A stretch of DNA of 64,000 bases from Tolypeutes matacus (GCA_026826555.1 JAKSZT010004976.1:4644614-4708613), one strand, 5' to 3'. Counted from the first letter of the stretch, positions 11,941 through 33,849 are shown. The notes: a model not told the origin generated them from the sequence alone. Translations and numbers: made by a program.

Positions 11941-12787
11941 GAGAGAAACCTTCCCTGAAAATGTCCTTAGCCTGGGATTTTGGGTGTGTCAGTGTTGACT
12001 ATTTGCAGCAATTATTTTCCTTTTGGAATTCTGTCTTTGAATCTTCAAAGATAACAGATCTCAGGCTTTCCTTTCAGCTATTGCTCCCAAATTGTTTGCA
12101 GAACTTTCAGCCTGATAATCTCACTCCCACCACCCCCATCTAGAAGATTCAGCTCATTCAGTCAAAAAGAATTCAGTCACATCATTTTAGCAACTCATGA
12201 AGTGAAAAACTCATGAAACTCTCTTGACTGACTTGATTGCTCTAATTGGTCAAAAGCATTGATCTAGGAGGACTGTTCCCTATTTTCTGGGCTTGGCAGC
12301 TCCATGGATTTACAACCTGTACAGTCACTCAGGGTCCTGGGTTCTCAAGGACCCTGCTTGGTTGAATGCTTTACTGTCGTTCTCTTGAAACTCATAATGT
12401 TTGAGCAACATTTACATTTTATGCTGGGTCCTGCAAATTATGTTGCTGGTCCTGGTCCTGGGAAAGGTGTTTTAACAGATAGTAAAGGTTGATCTCATCC
12501 TGGTAAAGATAGTACATGGAAAATTTCTTAAAAGACATTTACTTATTCTTCTCACCCATAACTAATTTGATAATTCAGAAGCGGTCCCCCAATACCGTAT
12601 CTAGCATTGTTTAACACAACGATAGCCAATGCTCTTATTACTGAAAAACTTAAAATAAGATGCTAAAGTGACTTCCAAGTCATTAAAGATAATGTATTCC
12701 ATAGTTTTGTTCACAAACTATATTTTATGATTATTTAGAAATTGATAATCCTTTTAATATCAATCATATCTCTTTTTAATGGTGTCT

Positions 12788-13285
12788 AGTGTGGTAGATT
12801 GCAAAATTTGGCCATAAATTTCTCCCATCCAGGTATGCATGTCCCTTTGCAATGTAATTTTGCTGTTCTCCCATAAAGAGGTGGAGAATTTGGACCAAGA
12901 GAATGTTGTGGAAATGATGTTATACAACGTTCAAGAACAGACCTGAAAAGATCTTGCAGCTTTCACTTTTACCAGCTGGGACCACTGCCCTGGAGCTGCT
13001 AAGTAAGGAAATTGATCTGGCTTACTAGATGAGGAGAAACTATGTGAAGCAGAACCAAGGAGCTCCAGCCAACTATCAGCACCAAATGTCGGCCACGTGA
13101 GTGAGGTGACCTTGGATCTTCCAATCCAGCCAAGCTCCAGCTGAATACAACTGCATAAGTGAACCCAGGGGAAACCAGCAGAAGAGCCACCCACTCAAGC
13201 CACAGAATCACGAGAAATAAAAAACCATGTTTACATTAAGTTTTGGGATGGCTTGTTATACAGCAATAGATAGTCGATACATCTA
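12788..13285 (+). mobile_element. MaLR/ERVL-type LTR
   Basis: Starts near TGTGGTAGATTGCAAAATTT, passes TTTGCAATGTAATTTTGC and GTGAGTGAGGTGACCTTGGA, and ends with TTAAGTTTTGGGATGG...ACAGCAATAGATAGTCGATAC, the usual 3' end form of this LTR group. No coding capacity. The exact subfamily was not assigned. Confidence 0.65.
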
Positions 13286-13484
13286 CTATAATGTTGTAAA
13301 TGTCATGTGCAAATGGTAACCCCTCATTGCCTTGGCACCAGCTCCAAAGATAAGGATACTCCAAATAGAGCATCATACAGAGATCACAAACAAGTAAAAC
13401 ATCAAGAGTGGAGATTCTCCAACTGGGGGCATGGAGAAGAGAGGGTGAATTCCTAAGGGTTTATTAGCATCTCTTGGTTTTGCA

Positions 13485-13710
13485 GTGATTCAGCACAGGC
13501 TCTGGAGCCTAGCCATGCGGATTCAAGTTCTAGACCTACCATTGATAGTTGAATAGCCTCAAGCTAGTCATGTTACCTTTCTGTTCCTCATTTATTCATC
13601 TGCCAGTGGCCATCAAAGGTCCCCCAGAGGTCTGTGGGGATTAAATTAGAAAATGTTTATAACATATTTTGAAACATGCATGGAACCTAGTAAGAACATA
13701 ATAAATAGAA
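13485..13710 (+). repeat. MIR
   Basis: GGCTCTGGAGCCTAGCCATG, GGATTCAAGTTCTAGACCTA, TTCCTCATTTATTCATCTGC and GTAAGAACATAATAAATAG in forward MIR order, almost full length. Confidence 0.8.
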
Positions 13711-15329
13711 TTCTTTATTATTGGAGATAGAGGGAGCCTCTGTACTTTGTGAAAGCATATTTAGTATTTTAAGATGCAGCCTACATTTGTGGGGCTGGTT
13801 TTCTTGCACTTCTGGCTTTGCAGAATGTAGCCTTCACATTGGATGTCATCAACGTGTCTTTCTACCTCTGCTAGAAAAGCTTGGGACAAACGAGGGATTC
13901 TGTCTTTACAATTAGACCAGTGGATCCCATAAGAATGTGGCTTTTTCAAGGTTAGAACTTTTTTCTCCTAACATTACCCTTATTTTAAGTTATAATATTT
14001 ATCTTGAAATGTTAAGAATACTTACCAAGATGGATATGTGAATTTTATTTTTATCCAAGGGATCTTCGATTTAAAGGCTCTCCATTGGTTAAAACAGATG
14101 GAAATTAACTCGACTACTTATTATTTTCACTTGTATTCAGTTATCAAAAGAAACCTTTTACCGGACCAACGTGATTGATAAAATAGCGCTGAAAGTGAAG
14201 CTTGCAGGAAAAAAATATATGTATATGCTCCTTTGTTTTCATCTGACAAAACGAAATGAAATTCTTGCAGCCAAAATTTCTTCTTATGTTGAACCTCGTA
14301 AAACCTGAATAATTCTCTAAGGCTGTGTCATCATGACAATTAAAAATAAAGTGTTGCCTCCAGTCTTGACTGAGCTGTTAGATCTTGCTATTGATTCTGA
14401 ACACAACTCAAATACAAACATTGTATTTTACATTCTTTGCAAAATCCACTCCAGGTGACCGCAAGGACGAGAACTTCGCTTTCCCTGAACTTTTTTCCTC
14501 TCTCTGGCCTTTTCTGCCTCAATGTAAATATTATCATGAAGCCACAACTGTTTTACTTGACAATGCTGTTATCCACATTTAAAGAGGGCGATAGTGGACT
14601 GAGCATACCAACCTGGAAGTTTATACAGGAAGAAATGAGTCTGGCCATAAACTCTGGAATGTGCTTAAAAATAGAAATTCACATTGCTAGTGCCACTCTG
14701 GAGATTCTTTCAGAAACACACTCTTTGGGGGCCATGTAAACCATTATCTGATGGTTCAAATGGCATCCCAGGATGGAGAGGTCCTCCCAGTCTTTGAATA
14801 TTAGACCCCTCTTATTATTTTCAAAGTCTGAATGAGAACTAAAGGCATGTTGCAGCCAGCACGTTGTCTTTTTAATTTTTAAAGTCATGCATAGTATAAG
14901 AGAAATGAAATCCATATGCTTACACAAATTCATTTACACTCTGAGTTTCAAAATGTGTAACAGTCATTTTATAAATCATTTAATGTCTTTGTTTACTTTC
15001 AAAAGCATCCAGTTTGTGAGAATATATTCCAAATAAATTGGAGTCAGAACCCAACTGCCATTTTCAATTAATATGCACTCCTCGCACAAGACTAATAAGG
15101 CTGTACACATCTGGAAAGAACACAGACACCCACTGGAGCAAAAAAAAAAAAAATTGTTGAGAAATATCTAGATGAAAGCATGTGAATGTTACTATATATG
15201 AAATTCTAGAGCTACCTTCTAACTTTTTTTTGTCACTGATTTATTGCATGGTTTTGTAAAGCTCTGAGAACTTGTAGATTTCCTCTAGTTGAACTTCAGC
15301 AATATATGAAGATCTCACCTACATGTCCA
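13711..15329. other. Intergenic, mostly repeat-free
   Basis: No interspersed repeat is recognised in 13711-15329. The part at 14040-14330 looks like possible conserved noncoding sequence. Open frames up to 100 codons are not convincing. Confidence 0.45.
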
Positions 15330-15342
15330 ACTCTTGAAATGA

Positions 15343-17992
15343 GAAAGTAAAAAGGGAGCCTACTGAACAGAAAATATTTAGGAACTACCTATCTGATAAA
15401 GGCCTAATATACAGCTTGTCTAAAGAAATGTTACATCTTGAAAATAAAAAGACAAAAAAACATTTTAAAATGGACAAGAAATATGAATAGACACTTTGCC
15501 AAAGATGAGCTGCAAATGGCTAAAAAGCACATGGGAAGATGCTCAACATCACTAGCTATTAGGGAAATGCAAATCAAAACTACAATGAGATACCATCTTA
15601 CACCCATTAGATTGACGCTATTAAAAAAAAAAAAAAAAAAAAAAACCAGAAAACTACAAGTGTTGGAAAGGATGTGGAGGAATAGGAACACTCATCCAGT
15701 GCTGGTGGGAATGAAGAATGGTGCAGCCACTGTGGAGGGACAGTTTGGCGTTTCCTCAGGAAACTAAGTATAGAATTGCCCTATGATCTGACAATCCCAC
15801 TACTAGGAATATATCCAGAAAATTGAAAGCAGGGACACAAACAGATATATGCACACCAATGTTCATTGTGGCATTATTCACAGTTGCCAAAAGTTGGAAG
15901 CAACCCAAGTGTCTATCAATGGATGAATGGATAAACAAAATGTGGTATATACATATGATAGAATACTACTCAGTTATAAGAAGGAATGAAGTACTGACAC
16001 ATGCAACAGAAAGGATGAATCTTGAAGATATTATGTTGAGTGAAGTAAGCCAGTCACTAAAGGACAAATATTGCATGATCTCACTGATATGAACTAAGGA
16101 TATTGACCAGACTCACAGAGATAGAATCTGGAAGTTAAGTTACCAGGAGCTAGAAAGGGAGTAGAGTGTGGTGAACCCAATGCTCAATCTGACAAAAATC
16201 TATGATAAGGTATATGGGGGAGGTTTGGCAGTGAATGGGGGTGATGGTGGGGCAGTGATGTGAGTGGGGTCGATAGTGGTGGAGTGTGAGTGTGAGCAGA
16301 TTGGAGGGGGTGGTTTGGGCTATCCATAGAGCTGGGGGGAGGGCTGGAGGAAAGAACAAGTAAACTCTGGGGAGGGAGAGAACTGTGGTTGAGAATACAA
16401 TTATGGGAGTGTTCTTTTGGCAACTATTTCAGGGAAGGGTTACTGGTGCAGGGTGTCAGTGGTGGGGAGATATGTGGGTAAGAATGCACCTGGAACATGC
16501 CTCTATGGAATATGAATGTTTTTATGTGGTCACGGGATGTTATCTCAATATGTCAATTATCTCAATAACCAACAAAATATTAAATTCCCATCCTGGGGAG
16601 TCCTGCTATGGTCTCTAACACAGTAGCAAGAATCTCTAGAGTATATAGGCAGTGCCTAATAAAAGAAAACAGACCATTCCACCAGGCCCTCAGTATTAAT
16701 GCTTGTACTTACGAACCTTACTCTTATAAAATTGAAACTTAGCCTAATAAGATCTATTGCCTAAGAGTTACCTCCTGAAAACCTCCTTGTTACTCATATG
16801 TGGCCTCTCTCTAAGCCAAACTCAGCAAATAAACTCACTACCTTCCCCCCAGCATGAGACATAACTCCCGGGGATTAGCCTCCCTGGCACAAAAGGATTA
16901 TTACCAAGCATCACCTGATGATGCATTTGGAAAAAGACCTTAACCAAAAAGGGGAAAATTAAATACAAAAGAGTTTTTTACAGCTAAGAAATTTCAAAGT
17001 GAGTCAGGTGGTCATTCCAAATGTCATGCTTATACACATCTCAGGCAGATCTCACTAACTGCCACAGTAAAAAAGCCTCAAGCAGGAGTGCTCCCAAGGT
17101 CTCTAGAGACATCTGGACACTACAGGCAAGGCACACAAGCCCATGAAATCAGCACCCTGTCAATAAGCTATTTCCCCACTGTAACAAGAGTTAGCCTCAT
17201 TTAAAATTTCCCTACATATGATTCTTCTACCCCCTTCATTTGAACTTATAATTAGCACTATATCCATTAAATATATGTCCCAGAGACTTAAATCTTTGGT
17301 CTGTACATATGCTGGTTGAGCCCTGAATCTCAGCAGAGTTGTAGCAAATACCTACTCTCCAGTTCATCAGACTCACCCAGGAAAACTAACAAAATGATGA
17401 TGATGGACAATGCCCATCCCAAAAAGCAAAGAGTATCTATAACTGCAGGCAAAACAGTTCCTTCCATTGCCCAATAAGATCTAAGCCCCCTCTCAATCTG
17501 AAGCAGAGTGGGCATCACCATCCCAAAATCCTCAAGACTGAGTAATGAACAAACATAAAGGGGGATTGCACCCATGGACGAAAGTAGAATTTTTATTATT
17601 GTAGTAATAGAAGAACTTGTAACAAAGATAGTGGTCACCAGAGGTTCTGAGGGGGTGGGAAGGGAAGAATAAGTGGAACATAGGGTATTTTTAGGGCATT
17701 GGAATTGGTCTGCATGATATTGCAATGATGGATACAGGCCATTATACAATTTGTCAAAACCTATAAAATTGTATGGTGCAAAGCGTAAACCATAATTTAC
17801 ACTATAGATGATGGTGAGTAGCAATGCTTCAACATATGCTCATCAATTGTAACAAATGTACTACAGTAATGTAAGATGCTATTAATAGGGGAAAATATGA
17901 GGGGGAGGGATGGGGTATATGGGAATCCCCTATATTTTCAATGTAATTTTCCTGTAATCTAAAACTTCTTTTAAAATAAAGTTTAAAATAAG
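15343..17992 (+). mobile_element. 5'-truncated L1 (LINE-1) insertion
   Basis: A 2.65-kb 3' part of an L1. The 5' part has the common mammalian L1 3' segment (AATGCAAATCAAAACTACAA, GGAAGCAACCCAAGTGTC, GGATGAATGGATAAACAAAA). The rest is a long 3' UTR of the type seen in xenarthran genomes, ending in TTTAAAATAAA. A perfect 13-bp target duplication ACTCTTGAAATGA lies at 15330-15342 and 17993-18005. Open frames inside are broken remnants or antisense chance frames. A 23-base A run (15623-15645) is internal. Confidence 0.85.
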
Positions 17993-18005
17993 ACTCTTGA
18001 AATGA

Positions 18006-21000
18006 ATGCCTGAGGAAGATAGGGGAGTTCCTCTCCTCAGGGCCCTAAAAATCTCTTAGGCTCTTCCAAGAGGGGAAGACTTTAAATGTAACACTTCCAT
18101 AAGATCCTGAGTTGCAGGCTTTCCTGCTATCTCTTACAAACATTTTCTGATACATGTTTTGTGTCTCCAGTGGCAGCCAACCAGAGACAGCGTCAGGACT
18201 GGGGTGGCTGCACCTTAACAAAAGTCATTTACACCACCAGGAGAAGAGGGACACAAGGCAAAACCCAACCTGGCTGCTCATCTACAGTCAGTTGCTACAG
18301 AAGCAACCGGCTTTTTAGTCCCTGGAGGTGAATACATTCCCCAGATTAGGTCAAGTTCGCTGTATACCGGTTTCCAGTTCTGTTGATACGACACGAGGCA
18401 TGGTCTAAGTGCCCTGGACTTGCCTGGCAAACTCTCCTTCCTTGTAGTAATGGTAGCTACCTGGCGGCCATTCATCCTCACAAATTTAGCCATAATCTCA
18501 ACAGCCCCTCTTGAAAGTCTTGATGAATATCCCAGGGCTACCAGATCTGATGAGTCGCTGACAGAGGTTGTTCCCCCTCCTGTTGTTGAATGTTTCCATT
18601 CATTCAACATCAGCAGTTGTGATGGGTTTTGTGTCCTTCACAAATATGGTCTTGCATTGCTGTAACACGATTTAATTCAACATAAAATGCTGATGGGGCG
18701 TGAACAAAGAAACAAAAGGAAAGAAAACAAGCATGATAAGAACACTAATAAGGACTATGACCCAAGGCCCTGGTCTCTACTCTTTATATGTGTTATCAAA
18801 TTTATTTATTCCTCACAACACCCCAGGAAGGGAAGAATTATTATTCCCATTAAACAGATGAGGAAACTGAGGCTGGGAAATTTTGTCTAAACTTGCACAA
18901 AGTGACACAGCTGGCAAGTGGTAAAACCGACACCTGAACCCAATCAGCTCTGCCACCACATCCCCCACCACTCCCTGTACTGCTTCCTGCAGGGGCTGTC
19001 CCACAGCTGATAGTCTGAGTTTAATATGTGTAAAAGTCCAGATTAGAGATTGTAAGAGAGGCTCCCCCTTTTGTAAGCTAAGGGAGAAATGCTCTTTTCC
19101 TCACTGTAAGTGATCATTCTAAATTTTATCCTAAAATAAACAGAAAAGTATGGAAATAGTCATTCTCTTGCTCTCTCTTTGCTGCCTCTCTGTAATATAT
19201 TGACCCTTACAGAAAATTATTGAGTTGTGTCTTTAAATGATTACAAACTTGAAAAAGATCACTACAAGTGGGCAAGTTATTTCAAATGGGGCAGAATCAA
19301 ACCAAATTAGTCAAAAATATCAAAGTCACACAAGTATAGATGACATTGATTTTATTTCCTAAAAATGTCCATTTAGATTAGTTTGCTTTTAGAAAATCAT
19401 ATTTACTTTTTCTGCCTTCAAAGAATTGAACGCATGTATGTATTAGAGTCAAATTTAGAAATGACAATTATTTTAAGGTGTTATTGCTTTTAAACTAACT
19501 TATTTAAAAATTTCTAAATGGATGAGCCTAGAAAGTCCATTTTCTACCACAAGCCCAGCATACTCCCTTTGTTCCAGAATCAAAGGATCTGGTTATCAAT
19601 AACTTTTCAGTAAATAGCTGGTGTTCACAACTGGAAAAGTTACCACTTTAATAGAATGATGAATCCTATGTATTCAGTTTTTGTTTTTTCTTGCCTATCA
19701 TGGAATAATATGTGCTCCCCCTGGTGGTCAGAATCATTCTAGATCAGGCAAATCACATTACAATTTGTTTGCCAAAAAGGCATTTTAACCTTGTTTCACA
19801 AGTTTCAGGTTCCGACTCAATTTTTAAAAAGTCAGTTTCCTTCAGGTCATTCAACTGTCTTACTCAGTTTTCATCCAAGAGAGTTGTTAAGTCAAAAACA
19901 TCTAGTTAAAGAATTTTTGTTTTGTTGTTTGTTGTTTTTGGTGAAATAAAATCTCGTAAAATTAAAACCACATCCACCAGTAATAGGGAGAACTCCAAAA
20001 AATTAAAATTGTCTGGCCAACACAAAAAAAGACACTGGAGATAATCCATCAACGCAATATACTTCACCAGAGAAAAAGGAAACAAGATGTTATGGACTGG
20101 AAATGTAATTTAATTAAAACAGAATGAACACCTGATCGGCTTATTTCATCCTTAAGAATTAAAAAAGAGAGTGGGTGCAGCCCAGGTGGTTAAATTTTAA
20201 TACAGTTGAAATCCCATCACCCGTGATGACTCTAATTGGGATTCCACTTTTGGATTTGGCCAGCCCAGGAACATATGTGGCTTCCAATGAGCAATACAGG
20301 CTGCTTCTCCTGGGGAAGAACTCTTTAGAGTTAAATGGGGTTTTCAACTGGTTTCAGCTCCAAAGAAAGGAATAGACTAAATTGAGTGTAATTGTTCCAA
20401 GTGTTTAGAATTCCCAAGTTGAACTGAGGCTAAATGCGCAGTTCTCATTTTATTGACTACCTTGAAAAAGAAGGCAGTGTGATTCCTCCTTGCTCTGTCC
20501 TTTAAAAAAAAAAAAAAAATCCCAAAACAGAAGAATATTTGTTTTTTTAAAAAGTTGAGATCCACTAATTTGACGAGATATATCTCAGCCACAGGACATT
20601 TCCTTAATGATCAAGGCTTTAGTTCAGACAGCAAGGTCAAGGTGAAGACCAAATACCATTTTGTGCATAATTCCCACCCATTAAAAGAAGGAGTCAAATG
20701 TTTCTCATTACGTACGTAGCCTGCCTGAATGCACAATCCTTTCAACTGAGTTCTTTAGGCACATTCTGGCAAGATTCTAAATTCGTATTATCCAAGCATA
20801 GTGTAGAATAGTTAGGGACATTAGGGAAGCTGATGCCAGGAAATCTAGTGTGCTTTAGCCTGGACCATGGGTCAATTAAATAAATTCCATCCTCTTTAAC
20901 AGGAATCAAGAAACAAGCAAACGGGGAAAGTAATGTGAACTCAGTTGCCTGTGAGTGTTTTCAACAGTGGGTGGCAGTGGGCTTGTTCCAGCAAGAGGTT

Positions 21001-23744
21001 AACCCTTTAGGAGGGTAATTCCACATTGATTCCAAGAGAATTTGGAATGTGTAAAGAGGATGTCTGCACCAGTATTAGATTTTTAAGTTTTATTTGTATC
21101 CAATATTTCTTCAAACAGCTTCTTCCCCTCCCCCTTGCTTCTCTTTCTCTTTCCTGGCCTAGAGAGACTGACTCCCTTCAAAGGCAAAACAAGTTGCATT
21201 CCCAAAAGCCCCTTGCAGCTTCGGATGCCCTTCAGTGATCTGCAGAACAAGTCAGGATGACAGTCAGAAAGGACAAACCCAGCCCATCTCAGAGGAATTA
21301 AAATGCAGTCTGACCTTATTTAAAGCTCTATTCCCTGTCTCTCTGTCCTCCCTCCCTTCGGTTTACCTGCTTTCTCACTTGCCAAAAGCAGCCACCTTTC
21401 CCAGGGAAGTTCTTTCAGGCCACTCTAAGTACTTCCTCCAATAAGGAACACAACAAAATCCTCTTTATTCATTTAAAGCACGAAGCTGGTCCCCTTTACA
21501 AAAACGCTGCTTTTAATAAACCCTTGTTGATATGCATCCATGCAAGAAAATAAGGTGAATCCTGCGGAACTGAAGCCACGAGTATGCAAAGTTCAGCTCT
21601 GCAGGCCATGTCTGTGTACACAGTATGCCTACTTGGTGTGCATTTTTAAATAGCACAGATACACAGACATAGAAATTCAGAGATGTTCTGCTATAAGCAT
21701 TTGTGTCTGGAAGGATTCATAAAAGATTGTAAAGTTCACCTTTCAGGACAGAGATGAGGGCAGGAAGAGACTTTCACTTTTCATTTCAATTCTTCTGTAC
21801 TGCTTCAATTTCCCCAAGATGTTACATGACTTTTTCTTTTCCAAAAAGTCAAAAGAGTTATCAGACTGGTTGGATTTTATGTCCTTTTTTTTTTTTTTTG
21901 GTATTTCTCTAAATTTCAGAAGACTTATATTTTTAAATGTTAAAAAGGAAAAAGCTTTGGGGAGTGATTATTTCTCAAATTATTCTACTTATCGTGGTAC
22001 TAAGTAATTTTATTAGGAGTCCTCAGCTCTTCCACAGGTCCGTAAACACAGAGACAGAAATGGAAGGTTTCAATGGGGTCTTTGGAACAATATTTTAATT
22101 CTGGGTCCCCCACCAACCATAAAAACGACTCCACTACTCTTTGTTAACAGCTCATCAAAATCCTTTCTGGAGAAATGGAGCAACCCCAGGGCCCATTGTC
22201 TCATAGGCCAGGTCGCCACGTGCCTTGCTACATCAGAAGGTGCATTCAGAACGCGGAGGCTCAGGGAGGGCCCAGGTCTCAGCCACCCTGCAGCGCAGCA
22301 GAGATTTAACTGGAGCTCACTGAGGTCTGTCCATGACCTTCGATAGAGAAGGAATGTCCCTGTATATCCCCCCAAGAAACGCGAAAGCAATCAGCCCCTG
22401 TAAATGTCAGAGCCATGTAACTCTGGAAGGCTTACCTCCAGACACAAGACACAGGGTTTGGAAAGTGCCTCCCTGGGCAAGTGGCACTAAAAACACAGAC
22501 ACCTTATATCCTACCTGGATTGTATTTCCAGGCTTTTCTCCCCCTGAACCCTGGTCACCCCAAATACACACGAAGTGAGCAGTTGCAGGAAAATGGAAAT
22601 GGAGACAACGCAGAGATATAGATTCTTCTTTCTTAAAGAAGGGATGAGAGGGCTTCCTCTTGGCCCAAGCAAATTAGTCCTCCTCCAGGCAGCAAGGATG
22701 GAGTCATGAAAATCTGGTCAATTATGGGATAATGGAGCATGTAAAGCTCATCTGCGCATAAGGAGACAGACTGAATGGACCTGGGAACTCGGGAGCATTC
22801 TCCTTTATCAGGTATTACCAAGATGTGCTGGTGCAGAAGCCTGGGGACCCCAGGCCCAAAGTTCAGGCCCCAATCCTGGCTCTCTGATGAGAGAGTGTCA
22901 CCCAGTTTTCGTGCCTAAACCTGCAATTAGTAACTTGCTGCATGGGACACAGGGACAAAGAAAATAAATCAAATCTCCAGCTCTCAGTATTCCTATCTAT
23001 GAAATGCGAATTGAGGAAAAAGGGCAAGAGACTTTAAAAACCTGGAAAGAAAAGTCTCTGTATGAAAAAAAGCCAGTATTCTTTGATAAACAAGACCTTC
23101 AGTGGGTACTATTGCAAAAAGATACAATGAAAATAGTTTTCCCACTCATTCTCTCCACAATCATACCTCCAGAGCAAGTGCACACCAAGCAGGCAGTTCT
23201 GCTCAGCTATTAAAAGCAAGGGAGGGGGGTCAATTCAAAAATCTCTTCTGCCAGTTTTTAAATGGATGATTCTAGAAAGCAAAACACTGGGAGGAAAAGC
23301 AAAGCAATTAGCCAGAGGCTCCTTAGATTTGGTGGCCTGGGATCATTTTCTTTAGCTTTTAGAATGTTAGAAATGTTCTGGGAAAGTCCCCAGTGATTGT
23401 TTGCTGCCTTTTGACCTCAAAGAGTTAACTTCATTTTAGGCTGATTTCTGTATATTACCTGCCTACCTCAGTTCTCCATGACTGACTGGGCTTTTCATGG
23501 AACAAATCCCTGAAAATGACAAGGGCTGAGGGTGGAGGGCAGGAAAATAATCTAAAGAAAACGCCTCCCCTGTTTCACTTTCTTTTCCACTTCTTGCCCG
23601 ACCTGGCTGCCAGTGAGGATGAGTGAACCCATAAAACAGTTTCCTCTTAATAATGGTCGTCCTGAACATTCAAAGGGATGGGGAAGGTGATGCACAACTA
23701 CATGACACTGCAGACAGAGGTGTAGTCACCCACTCGCTCACCCT
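18006..23744. other. PAX1 3' flank
   Basis: Largely unique sequence with one clear MIR (18785-18985). A stretch at 18130-18665 with a 110-codon minus-strand frame has a coding-like look but no family I recognise. The rest (19.0-23.7 kb) shows no supportable gene. Confidence 0.5.
18785..18985 (-). repeat. MIR
   Basis: TTCCTCACAACACCCCAGGA, CAGATGAGGAAACTGAGGCT, then GTGACACAGCTGGCAAGTGG: the reverse of a nearly full MIR. Confidence 0.85.
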
Positions 23745-23765
23745 ACTGCACTTAAGACACTTTCC

Positions 23766-23771
23766 TTTATT
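23766..23771 (-). terminator. Candidate PAX1 polyadenylation signal AATAAA
   Basis: A canonical AATAAA on the minus strand, followed about 20-30 nt downstream by a GT-rich stretch (GGGTGAGCGAGTGGGTGAC). It is the first canonical hexamer after the PAX1 stop. Cleavage would fall near 23745. Confidence 0.45.
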
Positions 23772-24429
23772 CAAAGGCGGCCACGTTTACCAGATGACAT
23801 CAGACTCTCATTAGTGACATTTGTATGACTAGAGAATTGTAGTTTCATACCCAGGTTCCCACCATCCATGCACCTGAACTTGGAGCAGTTTAACAGCTCT
23901 CATGGATGACTCTAGAAGACACTTACAGGGGGTTTCTGGCCCCCACCCCTTGCAAACCATTAGCCCAAATGCACCTTGGACCCAGAAGCAGTTTGTAGTT
24001 TAAATTAAATGATGCTGCCTTGTCTCCCATTTGTCAGAATAGCAGTGTCTGATAGGAGTGGAAGGTGGGGAGGGGGTACATCCTGGGCATGGTTTTCTAA
24101 CTACAGCAAACACCGCCTGCCCCAATGTCTCCTCCCCCACCCCAATTTTTTTTTAAGTAACATCATCTCTGAGGAAGCAAAGAGAAGCCCAGCCACCGGG
24201 TTCCAGGAAAATGCAAAATTTCCAGACAGTTTACTGGAAGAAAGGGGGTGTCCCAAAGACAACAGTGCATTTGGGTTTTGTTCGGGTTGGTTAAAAATAT
24301 ATATATATCAAAAGCGTGACCTCTCTGTCCACTTCCTAGATGCCAGGCTTGGCTGGTGGAGGCTGGGAGTCTGGGAGGGATAGGGTCCACAGAGTCCCAG
24401 CTGCCATAGGGGGGACTGTGTTAGAGATC

Positions 24430-24750
24430 CCGGTGGGGCCTAGAGGGTAGAGGAAGCAGTACAAATGAAGAGAAAGGGTGCTGGGGCGTACAAGGAGCAG
24501 AAGGGACCGGGTTGGACCAGAGGAAAGGGAGCACAAGTAGGCAGAGAGGAGAGAGGGGAGAAGGAGAGGGGTGAGTAAACGGGAGAAAATAGAGAGGGCA
24601 AAGGGAAGAAAGGGAAAAGAAAGAAAGGAAGGGAAGAGAGAGTGAGGGAGGAAAGTGAATGAGAGCGGAAAGGAGGGAGAGATGGGGTGGAAGGAAGGAA
24701 GGAGACAAACCTGAGAGGAGAGAGAAGAAAGTTGAGGCTGGCAGGGGAGG
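24430..24750. repeat. Polypurine tract in the probable PAX1 3' UTR
   Basis: About 320 bp that is almost all A and G on the plus strand (GGGAAA, GGAGAGA types), so pyrimidine-rich on the PAX1 strand. It makes long spurious Ser/Leu/Pro-rich open frames on the minus strand. Confidence 0.8.
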
Positions 24751-25096
24751 GAGGCCACACGGAGCAAGGACCCTGACAAGGGTGCCACAGTCTAAAGCCA
24801 AAGTTCAGAAAATGTCTTTAAAAAAAAAATTTTTTTTTAAAACCGGGCCAATAAAGGCATGTAGTCCCCGGGGATCACGAGCAGGCGCGACCTGGGGTCT
24901 GAGGGTGCAGGGACCCCGCGGCCGGGGCCGCGGCCTACGCGGCTGTCTCCGGCTTCTGGTGCGTGTCCGCTGGGATCCCGCCTGCGCCGCAGGGCTGCAG
25001 GTGCCGAGGCCGCACGCGCTCCTCCCGCCGGTCCGGCCGCAGGTTCCTCCAGCCCGTCCCACCGAGCTCCGGGTGGGACTCGGGGAAGAGCTGCCC

Positions 25097-33797
<8,701 letters not shown>

Positions 33798-33849
33798 CCG
33801 ATTAGGAGAAATTCGTGTGACCGGGAGGCTGCGGCGCGCGGAGATCAAT

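Larger units (their letters stand above)
10891..12787. other. Intergenic with one MIR
   Basis: Apart from the TATC run and the MIR at 11785-11940, the sequence is unique-looking without supportable coding content. Confidence 0.5.
23745..25096 (-). other. PAX1: Probable PAX1 3' UTR
   Basis: From the stop codon to the first AATAAA on the minus strand is about 1.33 kb. The proximal part (to about 24850) is very GC-rich. It is followed by an A10/T9 near-palindrome (24817-24842) and a roughly 320-nt stretch that is almost pure pyrimidine on the transcript strand (about 24750-24430). No other plausible polyadenylation signal was seen before 23771. The extent is inference, because no transcript evidence is available here. 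Confidence 0.45.

Noticed and set aside
17330..17824. 164-codon minus-strand open frame
   Set aside because: Lies antisense inside the L1 3' UTR and has no known protein match.
24336..24801. Three overlapping Ser/Leu/Pro-rich minus-strand frames
   Set aside because: All arise from translating the polypyrimidine tract in different frames.
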